Shown here in pieces: positions 42,595-51,007 of a stretch of DNA of 64,000 bases. The notes beneath the pieces are model-generated. The model was not told where the DNA came from and searched no databases. It worked only from the letters and a program-made list of their open reading frames with translations. Made by a program: the position numbers and the translations under genes. This DNA comes from Caulobacter sp. X (lineage in GTDB: Bacteria; Pseudomonadota; Alphaproteobacteria; Caulobacterales; Caulobacteraceae). Numbering within the stretch: position 1 is the first letter of the stretch; every line of letters starts with the position of its first letter. The stretch is from contig NZ_PEGF01000002.1 of NCBI RefSeq assembly GCF_002742635.1, forward strand, positions 1,906,230 through 1,970,229. The letters are read 5' to 3'.

Positions 42595-43395
42595 TTAGCC
42601 CCCGTGGAGCATCGTCCACACCTTCCAGCCGCCGGTCACCACGGTCAGGACGGGCGCGGCGATCGTGCAGACCAGCACCACCGGGTTGCTCTTCAGCCAT
42701 TGCACCAGGCCGCCAGCGGCGCCGATGCGGTCGGCCAGCGAGGCCTCGGTCTTCAGAGTGTCTTCGTTGGCCTTGGTCGCCACCGCGTACATCAGGTCGA
42801 CGCGATTGTGCAGGGAGCGGTCGACCACTTCGAAGTCGCCGCGCTCCAGCGCCGCGGCCTGTTCGGCGCCATCGACCAGGTGCTTGGTGACCAGCCGGTT
42901 GCGCTCGGCCAGGCTCCGCAGGCGGTTGTCCCGCGCCGCGTAGTTGTCGCCATAGAGATCGATCATCCGAGCGGCCAGGTCGACGCGAAGCGCCTCGGGG
43001 ATCTTGACCGGCCGGCCACCGAGCTGGCGATAGCGGTTTTCCAACGCGGCGAAGCCAAAGGTGGAGTCGCGCATGTTCCAGTGCAGCCAGTGCGTCGCGG
43101 CCAAATGGCTGCTGACGAAGGCGTAGAAGGCCTTGAACATCTCGCGCTCGGCCTGGTCGAGTTCCTGCGGGGTGGCCTTGGCCGGTTCCACGCCCGCTCG
43201 ACGCAGCATGGTGCTCATCTCGAAGCTCTGGGTGGCCCCACTGCCCAGGTTGCGCGCGGCGATCGCGGTGACGCGACGGTCGGGCTTTTCGAACCCCTCG
43301 CAGGCATAGTGAACCACGAAGGCGTGGGCGCGGGAGGCCATGGAGCGGGCGATTTCTTCGCGCGCGGCGGTCCGGCGGGTCAGGGTCGTGGTCAT
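42595..43395 (-). CDS. Conserved protein of unknown function with C-terminal membrane segment
   Basis: This 266-residue protein has a soluble domain with HAFVVHYACEGF near residues 24-35, RVTAIAARNLGSGATQSFEM, and the aromatic motif HWLHWNMRDSTFGFAALENRYRQLGG at about 102-127. A C-terminal membrane helix (NPVVLVCTIAAPVLTVVTGGW, about 237-257) follows. I recall related hypothetical proteins in varied bacteria but no established function. The first strand followed by ITSIAV-like sequence faintly resembles RNase H-type exonucleases, without the full acidic set. It starts two bases after a truncated HTH-type gene, so they were one operon. Confidence 0.7.
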   Translation of the reverse strand: MTTTLTRRTAAREEIARSMASRAHAFVVHYACEGFEKPDRRVTAIAARNLGSGATQSFEMSTMLRRAGVEPAKATPQELDQAEREMFKAFYAFVSSHLAATHWLHWNMRDSTFGFAALENRYRQLGGRPVKIPEALRVDLAARMIDLYGDNYAARDNRLRSLAERNRLVTKHLVDGAEQAAALERGDFEVVDRSLHNRVDLMYAVATKANEDTLKTEASLADRIGAAGGLVQWLKSNPVVLVCTIAAPVLTVVTGGWKVWTMLHGG

Positions 43396-43397
43396 GC

Positions 43398-43601
43398 TCA
43401 GGCTTCCTTCGACGTCGCCTTCTTGGGCGCGCTGTTACGCACGGCCCGGCTACGATCGCGTTCGGCCTGATCGGCCGCGGCCTTCAGCGCCTTGGCCGCC
43501 GCTTCGAGACGGGCGACCAGCGGCGTCAGATCGTAGCGGTTGGAGGTCTGGCCGCCGTGCGCCCGGTGACGGGCTTCCGAAACGATCAGGCCGCCGTCCA
43601 A
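43398..43601 (-). pseudogene. C-terminal remnant of an HTH replication-type protein
   Basis: The 67 codons read VSEARHRAHGGQTSNRYDLTPLVARLEA, the typical tail of helix-turn-helix proteins on plasmids and integrative elements (GGQTSNxYDL). The N-terminal DNA-binding part is absent: the homology stops abruptly at about 43,600, exactly where a truncated czcA begins on the other strand. The only start is a TTG at the junction. Confidence 0.65.
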
Positions 43602-46009
43602 TCGCCAACGCCACCGTGGCCGCCCGCGAGGGGGTCTCGGTGCGCGTGCGCGACGTCGCCGTGGTCAAGGTCGGCGGCGCCCTGCGCACCGGCGCGGCCT
43701 CGGAGAACGGCGAGGAGGTGGTGATCGGCACGGTGCTGATGTTGACAGGCGAAAACAGCCGCACCGTCGCTGGCGCCTCGGCCGAAAAGCTGGCCGAGGT
43801 CGCCAAGAGCCTGCCGCCAGGCGTGAAGGTCCAGGTGGTCTACGACCGCTCCAAGCTGGTCGGGGCGACCATCAAGACCGTCGAGAAGAACCTGGTCGAA
43901 GGCGCGATGCTGGTCATCGTCGTGCTCTTCCTGCTCCTGGGCAACTTCCGCGCCGCCCTGATCACCGCCCTGGTCATCCCGCTCTCCATGCTGATGACCG
44001 CCATCGGCATGAACCGGCTGGGCGTCTCGGGCAACCTGATGAGTCTCGGCGCGCTGGACTTTGGCCTGATCGTCGACGGCGCGGTGATCATCGTCGAGAA
44101 CGCCTTGCGGCGTCTGGCCGAGCGCCAGCACCACGAAGGCCGTCTTTTGACCCTGACCGAACGGCTGTCGGAGACCCGCGAGGCGGCCCGTGAAATGATC
44201 GCCCCCACCGTCTACGGCCAGGCGATCATCCTCCTGGTCTACGCCCCGCTGCTGACCTTCACCGGCGTCGAGGGCAAGACCTTCTCGCCGATGGCCATCA
44301 CGGTGATGCTGGCCCTGGCCGCGGCCTTCGTGCTGTCGCTGACCTTCATCCCGGCCATGATCGCGCTCGTCATCCGCGGCAAGGTCGCCGAGAAGGAAGT
44401 CGCGCCGGTCCGCTGGACCAAGGCCCGCTACGCGCCGCTGCTGAGCAAGGTCGTGGCCCGGCCGCTGCCGGTGATCCTGGCCTCGGTCGGCATCTTCGCC
44501 GCCGCGGCGGTGACCTTCGCGTTCCTGGGCCGGGAGTTCACGCCCCAGTTGGACGAGAAGGACATCGCCGTCCAGGCCCTGCGGATCCCCTCGACCTCGC
44601 TGGAACAGTCGCTGCGCATGCAGCGGCGGATCGAGCGCGTGGTCGCCACCTTCCCCGAAGTGGCCTTCGTCTATTCCAAGACCGGCACGGCCGAGGTGGC
44701 CAGCGACCCGATGCCGCCCAACGCGGCCGACGCCTTCGTCATCCTCAAGCCGCAGAAGGACTGGCCCAACAAGAACGAGACCAAGGCGCAGCTGATCGAA
44801 CGCATCGAAAAGAAGCTCGAAGGGCTCACAGGCAACGCCTACGAGTTCAGCCAGCCGATCCAGATGCGGTTCAACGAACTGATCGCCGGGGTGCGCGGCG
44901 ATGTCGCCGTCAAGGTCTATGGCGATGACCTGGACGCCATGACCAAGACCGCCGAGGAGATCGCCACGGTCCTGCGATCGGTGAAGGGGGCGGCGGACGT
45001 CAAGGTCGAGCAGACCTCGGGCTTCCCGACCCTGGATGTCCAGCTCGATCGCGACGCTATCGGCCGCTATGGCCTGACGGTCGAGGAGGTCGCCGACACC
45101 CTGGCCGTGGCCATGGGCGGTCGCGAAGCGGGCCTGGTCTTCCAGGGCGATCGCCGCTTCGACGTGGTGGTCCGCCTGCCGGACGCCAGCCGCAACGACT
45201 TGGATGCCGTCGGCGCCCTGCCGGTCATGCTGCCGGCCGGCGTCGGCGCGCGCGCGGCGGTCCCGCTGCGCGATGTGGCCAAGTTCTCCTATTCGGAAGG
45301 CCTCAACCAGGTCAGCCGCGAGAACGGCAAGCGCCGGGTGGTTGTCCAGGCCAACGTCCGGGGCGCCGATCTTGGCTCCTTCGTTACTCAGGCCCAGGAC
45401 AAGGTCGGCGCGCAGGTCAAGCCGCCGGCCGGCTCCTGGCTGGTCTGGGGCGGGCAGTTCGAGAACCTCAAGGCCGCCCAGGCGCGCCTGGCGCTCGTCG
45501 TGCCGCTTTGCTTCCTGCTGATCTTCGGCCTGCTGTTCATGGCCCTAGGCGGGGTCGCGCCGGCTGCGGCGGTGTTTTCGGCCATTCCGTTGGCCCTGGC
45601 CGGCGGGGTGTTCGCCCTGGCCCTGCGCGGCATTCCGTTCTCGGTCTCGGCGGCGGTCGGCTTCATCGCCTTGTCGGGCGTGGCGGTCCTCAACGGCCTG
45701 GTGATGATGACCGCCATCCGCCAGCGCCTGGCCTCCGGCCTGGCGTTGGAGGCGGCGATCATCGACGGGGCCATGGAGCGGCTGCGTCCGGTGATGATGA
45801 CCGGTCTGGTCGCCTCGCTCGGCTTCGTGCCCATGGCCCTGGCCACCGGGACCGGGGCGGAGGTCCAGCGGCCGCTGGCCACGGTCGTCATCGGCGGCCT
45901 GATCACCGCCACGGCGCTCACCCTGTTCGTCCTGCCGGCCATCTGCCGCTTCGTCCTGCGCGCTCCGGTGCGTGGGGCCGCGGCGGCTCCGGTTCAATCC
46001 CAAGCTTGA
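43601..46009 (+). pseudogene. czcA: 5'-truncated CzcA/CusA-type RND heavy-metal efflux pump
   Basis: Homology begins mid-gene at IANATVAAREGVSVRVRDVAVV, which corresponds to about residue 250 of the usual length of about 1,050. The remaining 802 residues are intact: membrane segments from AMLVIVVLFLLLGNFRAAL, the GALDFGLIVDGAVIIVEN motif of the metal-RND family, and the C-terminal membrane bundle. The first membrane helix and the first half of the periplasmic domain are missing, so pumping is not expected. The frame stays open upstream by chance, antisense to two minus-strand genes. The partner genes czcC and czcB are absent, presumably lost with the 5' end. Confidence 0.85.
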
Positions 46010-46019
46010 GGAGGTGGCC

Positions 46020-46364
46020 ATGCAAGTCGGGCAAGCCCTGCTGCTACGGATCTACACCGATGAGAACGCCATGCTCGGCGACCGGCGCTACTACGAGGCG
46101 CTGGTCGATCGGGCCCGTGGCGCGGGCCTGGCCGGCGCCACGGTGTTGCGCGGCCTGAGGGGTTTTGGGGCCTCCAGCGTCATGCACGGCGAGCGCGGCT
46201 TCGATCTGGCGCGAAACCTGCCGGTCGTGGTCGAGATCGTCGACGAGGAGCCCAAGCTTCGCCCCTTCATCGCCATGCTCGAACAGGGTGACGAGATCGG
46301 TCTGGTCACCCTCGAGAAGGTCGAGGTGGTCCGCTACGGCGGCCATCGCGTCCACTACGTCTGA
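46020..46364 (+). CDS. DUF190 family protein
   Basis: This 114-residue PII-like-fold protein has ALLLRIYTDENAMLGDRRYYEALVDRARGAGLAGATVLRGLRGFG and PVVVEIVDEEPKLRPFIAML. DUF190 proteins accompany CrcB or heavy-metal efflux operons. It starts ten bases after the czcA remnant with a strong GAGGAGG site. A long hairpin follows before the next gene. Confidence 0.88.
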   Translation: MQVGQALLLRIYTDENAMLGDRRYYEALVDRARGAGLAGATVLRGLRGFGASSVMHGERGFDLARNLPVVVEIVDEEPKLRPFIAMLEQGDEIGLVTLEKVEVVRYGGHRVHYV

Positions 46365-46368
46365 CTTG

Positions 46369-46408
46369 CCGGGCCGGCGTGTCGGGTCTCCCTGACGCGC
46401 CGGCCCGG
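46369..46408 (+). terminator. Intercistronic hairpin (about 17 bp stem)
   Basis: CCGGGCCGGCG (46369-46379) pairs perfectly with CGCCGGCCCGG (46398-46408), extended inward by GTCGGG/CCCTGAC with one G-T pair. There is no T tract, so it may stabilise or attenuate the mRNA rather than end it. Confidence 0.6.
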
Positions 46409-46435
46409 ACTCCATGTCTCGAGCCGGAGGTGGCC

Positions 46436-46912
46436 ATGACCATCATCGTCAGCGTCGAAACCGACATCCGCGCCCCAGTGGCCAGGGTCTGGGCCAGCCT
46501 GGTCGATTTCGACCATTGGTCCGACTGGCATCCCCATCGCCGAGTGCTCGGCAAGGCCGAGCCGGGCGCGCGCGTCCAGCACCTGGTGGCCAGCGCCCAT
46601 CCACTGCGCCGCAAGACGCCGGCCTTGATCGACATCCTCGAGCCGGAGGTCTGCCTCAGCTTCCGGTTCGGGCGTTGGCTGACCGGCTACAGCCATGAAC
46701 GCTTGCGCCTGGAGCCGACGGCCAAGGGCGCGCGGCTGATCCAGGTCGCCGAGGTCGCCGACTGGACCGCCCCTCTGAACGGTGGGCGCGCCCGCTATGA
46801 AGCCTCGGTGCGGCAGGCCTACAGCGAGGTCGCCACGGCGCTGGAGCGTCATCTGGGCGTGGCCCGCGCGCCCAAGCCGCGTGGCGGCGCGCGCCTTCGC
46901 AGCCGCCTCTAG
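46436..46912 (+). CDS. SRPBCC family protein
   Basis: This 158-residue protein has the START/Bet v 1-like pattern of polyketide-cyclase-type SRPBCC proteins: SVETDIRAPVARVWASLVDFDHWSDWHP, then RFGRWLTGYSHERLRLEPTAKGARLIQV and a long C-terminal helix. Ligand is unknown. GGAGG precedes the ATG. Its place between DUF190 and czcD suggests an accessory metal-resistance or envelope role, but this is inference. Confidence 0.82.
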   Translation: MTIIVSVETDIRAPVARVWASLVDFDHWSDWHPHRRVLGKAEPGARVQHLVASAHPLRRKTPALIDILEPEVCLSFRFGRWLTGYSHERLRLEPTAKGARLIQVAEVADWTAPLNGGRARYEASVRQAYSEVATALERHLGVARAPKPRGGARLRSRL

Positions 46913-46991
46913 GGCGGTCCCATCCTGGCGCTGGTGCTTTGGCCCCCCGGGGCCTGGCCATCGCCCAAACCCCTCTTTCGGAGATCGTCGC

Positions 46992-47885
46992 ATGGGAGCA
47001 GGACACGACCACGGCGCCAGCAACGCCAACGCCAAGACCCTCGGGATCGCGCTCGGCCTGACCACGACCTTTCTGGTGGCCGAGGTGGTCGCCGGTCTGG
47101 TCTTCAACAGCCTGGCGCTGTTGTCGGACGCCGCGCACATGTTCACCGACGCCGCCGCCCTGGCCATCGCCCTGGCGGCCATCCGGGTGGGCCGGCGCAA
47201 GCCGACCGACAGTTTCACTTTCGGCTATCGGCGCTTCGAGATCCTGGCGGCGGCCTTCAACGCCATCCTGCTGTTCGCCGTGGCCCTCTATGTGCTGGTC
47301 GAGGGGATCAAGCGTATCGTCGATCCCGAACCCGTCCAGTCGACCGGCATGCTGATCGTGGCGGTGCTGGGCCTGATCATCAACCTGATCGCCATGCGTC
47401 TGCTCAGTTCCCACAAGGACAAGAGCCTCAACGTTAAAGGCGCCTATCTGGAGGTCTGGGCCGATATGCTCGGCTCGCTCGGCGTCATCGCCGGGGCCAT
47501 CATCATCCGCCTGACCGGCTGGCGGTTCGTCGACCCGATCGTGGCCATCGGCATCGGGCTATGGGTGCTTCCGCGCACCTGGATCCTGCTGAAGGACACC
47601 ACCCGAATCCTGCTGGAAGGCGCGCCGCCGGGGCTGACCCTGGCGGCCGTGCGCAAGGCCATCACCCAGACGCCCGGCGTCGCCGGCGCCCATGAGTTGC
47701 ACGTCTGGACCACTGGGGCGGACGAGGCCATTTGCACCGTCCACATCGTCCTGGCCGATGGCGCGGACGGCGAGGCTGTGCGCCAGGCCGTGGCCACGCG
47801 GCTGGAGGCCGACTACGACCTGCACCACGTGACTATCCAGACCGAGGCCCACAACTGTCAGGACGGGGCGGGCGGACACGCCTGA
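46992..47885 (+). CDS. czcD: CDF family cation efflux protein, CzcD-like
   Basis: This 297-residue inner-membrane antiporter exports zinc, cobalt or cadmium. The short His-containing N terminus (GAGHDHGA) is followed by six membrane segments with the metal-site motifs SLALLSDAAHMFTDAAALAIA and GAYLEVWADMLGSLGVI. A C-terminal cytoplasmic ferredoxin-like domain (ELHVWTTGADEAICTVHI) follows. It ends 25 bases from the convergent FTR1 gene. Confidence 0.93.
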   Translation: MGAGHDHGASNANAKTLGIALGLTTTFLVAEVVAGLVFNSLALLSDAAHMFTDAAALAIALAAIRVGRRKPTDSFTFGYRRFEILAAAFNAILLFAVALYVLVEGIKRIVDPEPVQSTGMLIVAVLGLIINLIAMRLLSSHKDKSLNVKGAYLEVWADMLGSLGVIAGAIIIRLTGWRFVDPIVAIGIGLWVLPRTWILLKDTTRILLEGAPPGLTLAAVRKAITQTPGVAGAHELHVWTTGADEAICTVHIVLADGADGEAVRQAVATRLEADYDLHHVTIQTEAHNCQDGAGGHA

Positions 47886-47910
47886 GCGGCGGCCCGCCGC
47901 TTGCGTGGCC

Positions 47911-49851
47911 TCAGGTCGTCGACGGCTTGGCCCGCCGGCCCCACCAGAAGCCGGCGGCCAGGGCCATGATCGTCAGCGCCTGGGCCAAGAGCCCCTCGAC
48001 GGTGGGATAAAGGCCCAGCAACTCGACGCGCGGCGTGTGCAGCGGGTGCAGGTCGATCAGGCCCGCCTCCTGCAGGGCCGCCACGCCCTTGCCGGCCAGG
48101 ACCACCGACAGCAGGGCCATCAGGCCGGCGCTGTAGGCGAAGAACTGGCCGATCGGCAGGCGCTTGCTGAAGTTCAGCATCAGCCAGGCGATCGCCGCCA
48201 GGATGACGACCGCCGTGGCGACCCCAGCCAGCATCGCCGCGCCGCCGCCCTGGCTCCACAGCGCCGTCATGAAGAGGATGGTCTCGAACACCTCGCGATA
48301 GACCACCAGGAAGGCCAGGCCGAACAGGAACCAGGCCGATTGCTTGGACAGCGCCTTGGACAGCTTCTCACGGATATAGACCTGCCAGGCGTCGGCCTGG
48401 GACTTGCCGTGCATCCAGATGCCGACCGAGATCAGCACGACGGCGGCGATCAGCGAACCAAAGCCCTCGGTCAGTTCGCGGCTGGCCCCACTGATCGAGA
48501 TCAGATAGGTCGCCGCCGCCCAGGTCAGGCCGCCGGCCGCCAGGGCCGCGATCCAGCCGCCATGGACATAGGGCAGGACGTCGGCGCGGTCGGCCTTGCG
48601 CAGGAAGGCCAGCATGGCCACCACGATCAGCAGCGCTTCGAGGCCCTCGCGCAGCAGGATGGTCAGGGCGCCGGCGAAGCTGGAGGCGCTGCTGGCCTTT
48701 TCCGGGGCGAGCGCTTGGGCGGCCGCGCCGAACAGGGCGTCCAGCCGTTCGATCTGGCCGCGCACCTCGCCGATCGGCGCGCCCCGGCCGATGGCGCCGC
48801 GCACCTCGCCCATGGCCCCTTCGATCCGCTGCATCAGCGCCGCGTCCCGCGCCCGCAGGGCCGGTTCGACCGGCTCGAAGCCGTCGAGATAGGCCGCCAG
48901 CGCCAGGTCGGCGGCCTTACGGTGTTCGCCCGCGGTGTAGGCCGCCAGGCTGAGGTCGAGCTTGCGCCGGGCGATGTCCAGCGTGCCGGTGGTGGCCTGG
49001 ACCACGACCTCGGGATGGCGGCGCAGATAGGCGGTCAAGGCGCGGGCCTTGGGTTCGCCGATCGCCGCGGCCAGGGCCGCCGGGGTCGTCTGGGTCAGGG
49101 CCTGCAGGTTGGCAAAGCGCGCCCGCACGGCCGGGTCGCTGTTCCACAAGGTCTCGCCGGTCTTGGCCTCGGCGTCGGTGAAGGCAAAGCGCCCGACATA
49201 GAAAGCCAGGTCCCAGCGATCGTCGCTGGGCAGGTGGGCGTAGCTGGCCATGGCCGTGCCATCCAGGCCTTGCTGGATGACCTGGTAGAGGCCAAAGGCG
49301 CTGCGCTGGCGGGCGCGCTGGGCGTCGGCAAAGGCAATCGGCGGTGGATCCAGGCCCGCGGCGTTGGGACCATTGGCGCGGCCGTCGGCCCCATGGCAGG
49401 CCGCGCACTGCTCGGCATAGAGCGCCGCGCCGCGCGCCAGGTCCGGCGCCCGCGTAGGGGCCAGGGGCGTGGGGTAGGCGGCCAGCAGATCGGCGGCCAG
49501 GCAGTGGGCCTGGCCCGCCACCAGGGCCGGATCCTTCTTGCCAGCGATCGAAGCTTGCAGGACCTCGGCCTCGCCCAGCAGGGCCGGCTGCACGGCGCTC
49601 GCGGGGAGCTTGGCGATCCGGTCGCGGATCTGGGCCCCGAATTCGTTCATCTCGGCATATTCGGACGCGCTGACGACCTTGCCGTCCTTCACAGCCCCGG
49701 GATAGTCGACGGCGACATAGTCGAGAAGCCGCCAGACGGTCTGGGCCGGCGTGGCTTCCTGGGCTTGGGCCGGAGCCAGGGTGAGGACCGCCCCGAGCAA
49801 GGCGACGACCAGGCTGGTCAGGGTGGGTTTGAGAGCGCCAATCATTATCAT
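47911..49851 (-). CDS. FTR1 family iron permease fused to a cytochrome c domain
   Basis: This 646-residue protein has four parts. A signal peptide (about 1-30) comes first, then a periplasmic cytochrome c domain with heme site CAACH at 149-153. A helical linker (about 290-385) precedes seven membrane segments containing both iron-binding REXXE motifs, REGLE (401-405) and REVFE (519-523). FTR1 permeases import ferric iron after oxidation of ferrous iron; the fused heme domain may pass the electron. The start is ATG 49851 or 49845. The start region itself contains a Fur-box-like sequence. Confidence 0.92.
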   Translation of the reverse strand: MIMIGALKPTLTSLVVALLGAVLTLAPAQAQEATPAQTVWRLLDYVAVDYPGAVKDGKVVSASEYAEMNEFGAQIRDRIAKLPASAVQPALLGEAEVLQASIAGKKDPALVAGQAHCLAADLLAAYPTPLAPTRAPDLARGAALYAEQCAACHGADGRANGPNAAGLDPPPIAFADAQRARQRSAFGLYQVIQQGLDGTAMASYAHLPSDDRWDLAFYVGRFAFTDAEAKTGETLWNSDPAVRARFANLQALTQTTPAALAAAIGEPKARALTAYLRRHPEVVVQATTGTLDIARRKLDLSLAAYTAGEHRKAADLALAAYLDGFEPVEPALRARDAALMQRIEGAMGEVRGAIGRGAPIGEVRGQIERLDALFGAAAQALAPEKASSASSFAGALTILLREGLEALLIVVAMLAFLRKADRADVLPYVHGGWIAALAAGGLTWAAATYLISISGASRELTEGFGSLIAAVVLISVGIWMHGKSQADAWQVYIREKLSKALSKQSAWFLFGLAFLVVYREVFETILFMTALWSQGGGAAMLAGVATAVVILAAIAWLMLNFSKRLPIGQFFAYSAGLMALLSVVLAGKGVAALQEAGLIDLHPLHTPRVELLGLYPTVEGLLAQALTIMALAAGFWWGRRAKPSTT

Positions 49852-49857
49852 TCCAAT
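49839..49857 (-). promoter_or_regulatory. Fur-box-like sequence over the FTR1 start codon
   Basis: On the gene strand the bases read GGAATGATAATGATTGG. The core AATGATAATGATT matches the repeated NATWAT pattern of Fur sites. It covers the start codons. The coding content partly dictates the sequence, so coincidence is possible. Confidence 0.4.
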
Positions 49858-49886
49858 AGTCTGTTCGGGCCGGGCGGGCGATGGGT

Positions 49887-50543
49887 CTAGGGAGCGGTGA
49901 GGGCGGCGCGTTGCTCGTCGCGCGCCTGGCGCGCGATCTGAACGGCGGAGGAGAGGAAGATCCAGGCCAGGACGAGGCCGGCGATCAGGTCGGGCCAGCG
50001 CGATCCGGTCAGCCAGACCAGGCCGCCGGTGGCAGCCACCGCCAGGCACTGGATCAGGTCGTTGCGGGTGCAGAGCCAGACCGAGCGGACATTGGCGTCG
50101 CCGTCGCGAAAACGCACCAGCAGGGCGGCGGCGACCAGATTGGCCAGCGCGCCCACCAGGCCGAGCACGGAGATGATCTCGCCGGAGGGGGCGGCCCCAC
50201 GCCAGGCGCGCCAGATCGCGATGGCGGCGACCGATAGGGCCACCGCGCCCAGGCTTAGGCCTTTGAACCGCGCCGCGCCCGTACGGACCTTCACCGACTT
50301 GCCGATCGCCCACAGGCTTATGGCGTAGGTGGCGCTATCGGCCAGGAAGTCCAGGGCGTTGGCCGACAGGGACGCCGAGCCCTCGATCATCCCGCCGACC
50401 AGGACGATGGCGAAGCCCAGCAGGTTGATGGCGATGACCAAGGTCAGGGCGCGGCGATAGGCGGGGGAGGTCCCGTCGAACTTGGCGGGGCTGCCGCAGC
50501 CGCAGGAGGCGGGGAGGGGACTGGTGTCGCGCGCGGTGCTCAT
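49887..50543 (-). CDS. Cation efflux (CDF-like) membrane protein without cytoplasmic domain
   Basis: This 218-residue protein has six membrane segments with ANALDFLADSATYAISLWAIG (paired Asp in the second segment) and CTRNDLIQCLAV in the fifth. It has a Cys-rich N terminus (ASCGCGSP). It lacks the usual C-terminal cytoplasmic domain, like other short CDF relatives. The ATG at 50543 has AAGGA upstream. It is divergent from a MerR regulator with a perfect dyad between them, so metal-dependent control is likely. Confidence 0.86.
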   Translation of the reverse strand: MSTARDTSPLPASCGCGSPAKFDGTSPAYRRALTLVIAINLLGFAIVLVGGMIEGSASLSANALDFLADSATYAISLWAIGKSVKVRTGAARFKGLSLGAVALSVAAIAIWRAWRGAAPSGEIISVLGLVGALANLVAAALLVRFRDGDANVRSVWLCTRNDLIQCLAVAATGGLVWLTGSRWPDLIAGLVLAWIFLSSAVQIARQARDEQRAALTAP

Positions 50544-50556
50544 CGGATCCTTGTGC

Positions 50557-50577
50557 ATCCTCTAGTCACTAGAGGAT
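50557..50577. promoter_or_regulatory. MerR-type operator dyad
   Basis: ATCCTCTAG and CTAGAGGAT are perfect 9-base complements separated by TCA, between the divergent CDF and MerR genes. On the CDF strand TTGATC sits at its left edge as a possible -35 box with a long spacer, the layout of promoters activated by MerR proteins. Confidence 0.7.
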
Positions 50578-50607
50578 CAAGCCGATAGAGCTTGGCCAGG
50601 AGCGCCC

Positions 50608-51000
50608 ATGACCCTTTCGATCGGACAGGTGGCCAAGGCCGCCGAGGTGAAGATCCCGACCATCCGCTTCTACGAGGAGATCGGGCTGTTGCCCGCGCCC
50701 CGGCGCGCGGCCAACGATCGGCGGATCTACGAGCCCGCGATCGTCGAACGCCTGGCCTTCGTGCGCCACGCTCGCCAGCTGGGGTTCCCGCTGGAGGCGG
50801 TGCGCGCCCTGCTGGACCTTTCGGACCATCCGGACCGATCGTGCGGCGACGCCAATCGCCTGGCCGCCGAGCAGTTGCAGGCGGTGGAGGCCAAGATCGC
50901 GCGCCTGGAAGGGCTGCGGACCGAGTTGGCGCGCCTGGTCGCGACGGGCTGCGAAGGCCCGGCCGCCGACTGCCGGGTGATCGAGGCCCTGGCCGGCTAG
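50608..51000 (+). CDS. MerR family metal-responsive regulator
   Basis: This 130-residue regulator has an N-terminal winged helix (SIGQVAKAAEVKIPTIRFYEEIGLLPAPRR) and a dimerisation helix. Metal-sensor cysteines lie at about 79 (RSCGDANR) and in the C-terminal loop GCEGPAADCRV, the pattern of CadR/PbrR/ZntR-type sensors. It probably controls the divergent CDF gene. Which metal it senses cannot be told. Confidence 0.9.
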   Translation: MTLSIGQVAKAAEVKIPTIRFYEEIGLLPAPRRAANDRRIYEPAIVERLAFVRHARQLGFPLEAVRALLDLSDHPDRSCGDANRLAAEQLQAVEAKIARLEGLRTELARLVATGCEGPAADCRVIEALAG

Positions 51001-51007
51001 GCGCGGA

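Noticed and set aside
43340..43600. Apparent N-terminal coding extension of czcA
   Set aside because: It is antisense to the 266-residue gene and HTH remnant and has no resemblance to the missing CzcA part.
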